The position numbers were made by a program, and so were the translations under genes. A stretch of DNA of 5,354 nt from Terriglobia bacterium (GTDB lineage: Bacteria > Acidobacteriota > Terriglobia > UBA7540). Of the stretch, positions 4,270 through 5,354 are shown in pieces. How positions within the stretch are numbered: the first letter of the stretch is position 1; each line of letters opens with the position of its first letter. The notes below the pieces were generated by a model. That model saw only the letters and a program-made list of their open reading frames with translations, was not told the origin of the DNA and did not search any database. The DNA is taken from positions 1 through 5,354 of the forward strand of contig JASHSC010000589.1 of NCBI GenBank assembly GCA_030036915.1, read 5' to 3'.

Positions 4270-5354
4270 CTAGCTCGTCATCCTCGCCACCAGATCTAAG
4301 ACTTCCTCGTATACGCGGTCGGGGGCGGCGAGCATCAGTTCATCATTCAGAATCCCCACTTCATCCTCCGCTTCGATCCGCACGGTGCGGCCAATCGGCG
4401 ATACTCCGGGGACTTCGGCCAGTGTCTGCACAACCTTGCCATCCGTCCCGCGCGAGAAGGAAAAGTGCGCATCACCGGCATCAATTCGAAACGAGAAGCA
4501 GACGCCGCTGCCTCCGCCTTCCACCTTTCGCAGGGTCCGTTCCACCTTCACTTCACCTCCTGCGGACTTGAAGAAAAGGGAACGCGGCAGATTCGGGCCG
4601 CGCGATTCGGCGTAATGAAACTCCCAGCCGAGCCGCGTGGCCAGCCATGCCGTTAGTAACAGGCTTTGCGCGCGCTGCGTGGCAAGCCGCGCTGACTCCT
4701 TCTCATATTCAATGCGGACCTCGCGAATGCGCTGCAGATATGGACGGCGGTCCGGCAAATCAAAACATTGCGCCATCACTTCCCGCCAGGGAGTTGCCCG
4801 CGCCCAATTCAGGTCGGAAAGGCGAGTGCGCCCTGAATGCTTTTTTGACCAGGCAGCCAGCGAGGTTAAGTCTGACCGGGTCGCGGCGAAGCGCGCTGAA
4901 TCTACAATCAAGTGCTGCGTTATCCTCAGAAGCTGATCGAAATAACCCGGCATCGTGAAGTGCCCCGCCCGCCACCACATGTAAATGGGCAGCCCCGAGA
5001 CAGTGAGGGGCAGAACCATGCTCATCAGTTCCGGGCCGGTGTCCCCGCGAGCTTCCAGGGTAATCTGCTCGCTGCAAATCTGCTTTCCTCCCTCCGCCGC
5101 CATGTGGCAATGTGCAGAGACGGTGGCCATCAGTCCCTCGGGCGACCCTTCGGGGTCCATCACCATCACCACGGCGCGGCAGGGATTCTGGCGGGTCACG
5201 TCGGCAATCAGGTTGCTCACTTCGCGCGCCGCATCCGAGCTTTCTACGTAGACAAGCAAAGTAAGTGCCGAGGCCCGCGTCACGGTCGATTCCTCACCCA
5301 CCCCCTTTGCGGCACTCCGCCACATTGCCGACAGCCCGGCTTCGATCTCCGCCA
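4270..5354 (-). CDS. opcA: glucose-6-phosphate dehydrogenase assembly protein OpcA, start at or beyond the edge
   Basis: OpcA binds glucose-6-phosphate dehydrogenase (Zwf) and promotes its active oligomeric state in cyanobacteria and actinobacteria. Numbered from ATG 5325-5323, 351 residues show the family pattern: SALTLLVYV (19-27), a NPCRAVVMV block (47-55), QICSEQITL (82-90), PLTVSGLPIYMWWRAG (106-121), LIVDSARF (139-146), and DLNWARATPWREVMAQCFDLP (171-191) before a more variable C-terminal domain. The frame stays open upstream of that ATG for nine more codons (AEIEAGLSA) to a terminal TG at 5354-5353, which would complete an ATG, GTG or TTG with the next base outside. AEIEAGLSAMW fits the usual OpcA opening helix, so the true start is probably there and the protein about 361 residues. 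Five cysteines (49, 73, 84, 187, 276) are present; OpcA has been linked to redox control of G6PDH in cyanobacteria, but which cysteines matter is unknown. zwf is expected just upstream. pgl follows after 24 nt. Confidence 0.9.
   Translation of the reverse strand, partial: AEIEAGLSAMWRSAAKGVGEESTVTRASALTLLVYVESSDAAREVSNLIADVTRQNPCRAVVMVMDPEGSPEGLMATVSAHCHMAAEGGKQICSEQITLEARGDTGPELMSMVLPLTVSGLPIYMWWRAGHFTMPGYFDQLLRITQHLIVDSARFAATRSDLTSLAAWSKKHSGRTRLSDLNWARATPWREVMAQCFDLPDRRPYLQRIREVRIEYEKESARLATQRAQSLLLTAWLATRLGWEFHYAESRGPNLPRSLFFKSAGGEVKVERTLRKVEGGGSGVCFSFRIDAGDAHFSFSRGTDGKVVQTLAEVPGVSPIGRTVRIEAEDEVGILNDELMLAAPDRVYEEVLDLVARMTS

Overview
This window is a stretch of bacterial chromosome with every recognisable gene on the minus strand, so transcription runs from high to low coordinates. 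Base composition is moderately GC-rich by eye. Gene density is high: gaps are 24 to 87 nt, and one gene pair overlaps. The gene content (OpcA-type G6PDH assembly protein, DevB-type lactonase, an ECF sigma factor with a small soluble zf-HC2 anti-sigma factor, a short DksA-like protein, ComF beside an HNH protein) would fit a free-living, probably aerobic, Gram-negative-type bacterium such as an acidobacterium. That assignment is inference from gene families and order and is not proven by the sequence.

Reading in the direction of transcription, positions 5354 to 2702 hold the oxidative pentose phosphate block. It contains opcA (start at or just beyond the window edge), pgl (6-phosphogluconolactonase) and rpe (ribulose-5-phosphate 3-epimerase). 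A zwf gene would be expected just upstream, outside the window. Together these would turn glucose 6-phosphate into pentose phosphates and NADPH. Between pgl and rpe lie two facing arrays of a 7-bp repeat that can fold into a hairpin. One array supplies the last codons and the stop codon of pgl.

Positions 2637 to 1793 carry an RpoE-like ECF sigma factor overlapping by 4 nt (GTGA) with a 78-residue zinc-binding anti-sigma factor of the ZAS/zf-HC2 type. They follow rpe after 64 nt with no visible terminator, so they may be co-transcribed with the NADPH-producing genes. This suggests, but does not show, a redox-linked regulatory loop.

A strong sigma-70-type promoter at 1776-1747 starts a second unit. 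It contains a DksA/TraR-family zinc-finger protein, then comF (phosphoribosyltransferase-fold competence-family protein), then an HNH endonuclease cut off by the left edge of the window. No RNA genes, CRISPR arrays or insertion sequences were seen. I see no wholly new system here. The points most worth checking are the sigma/anti-sigma placement, the His-to-Gln change at a metal-ligand position in Rpe, the heptamer repeat hairpin, and the unclear start of pgl.
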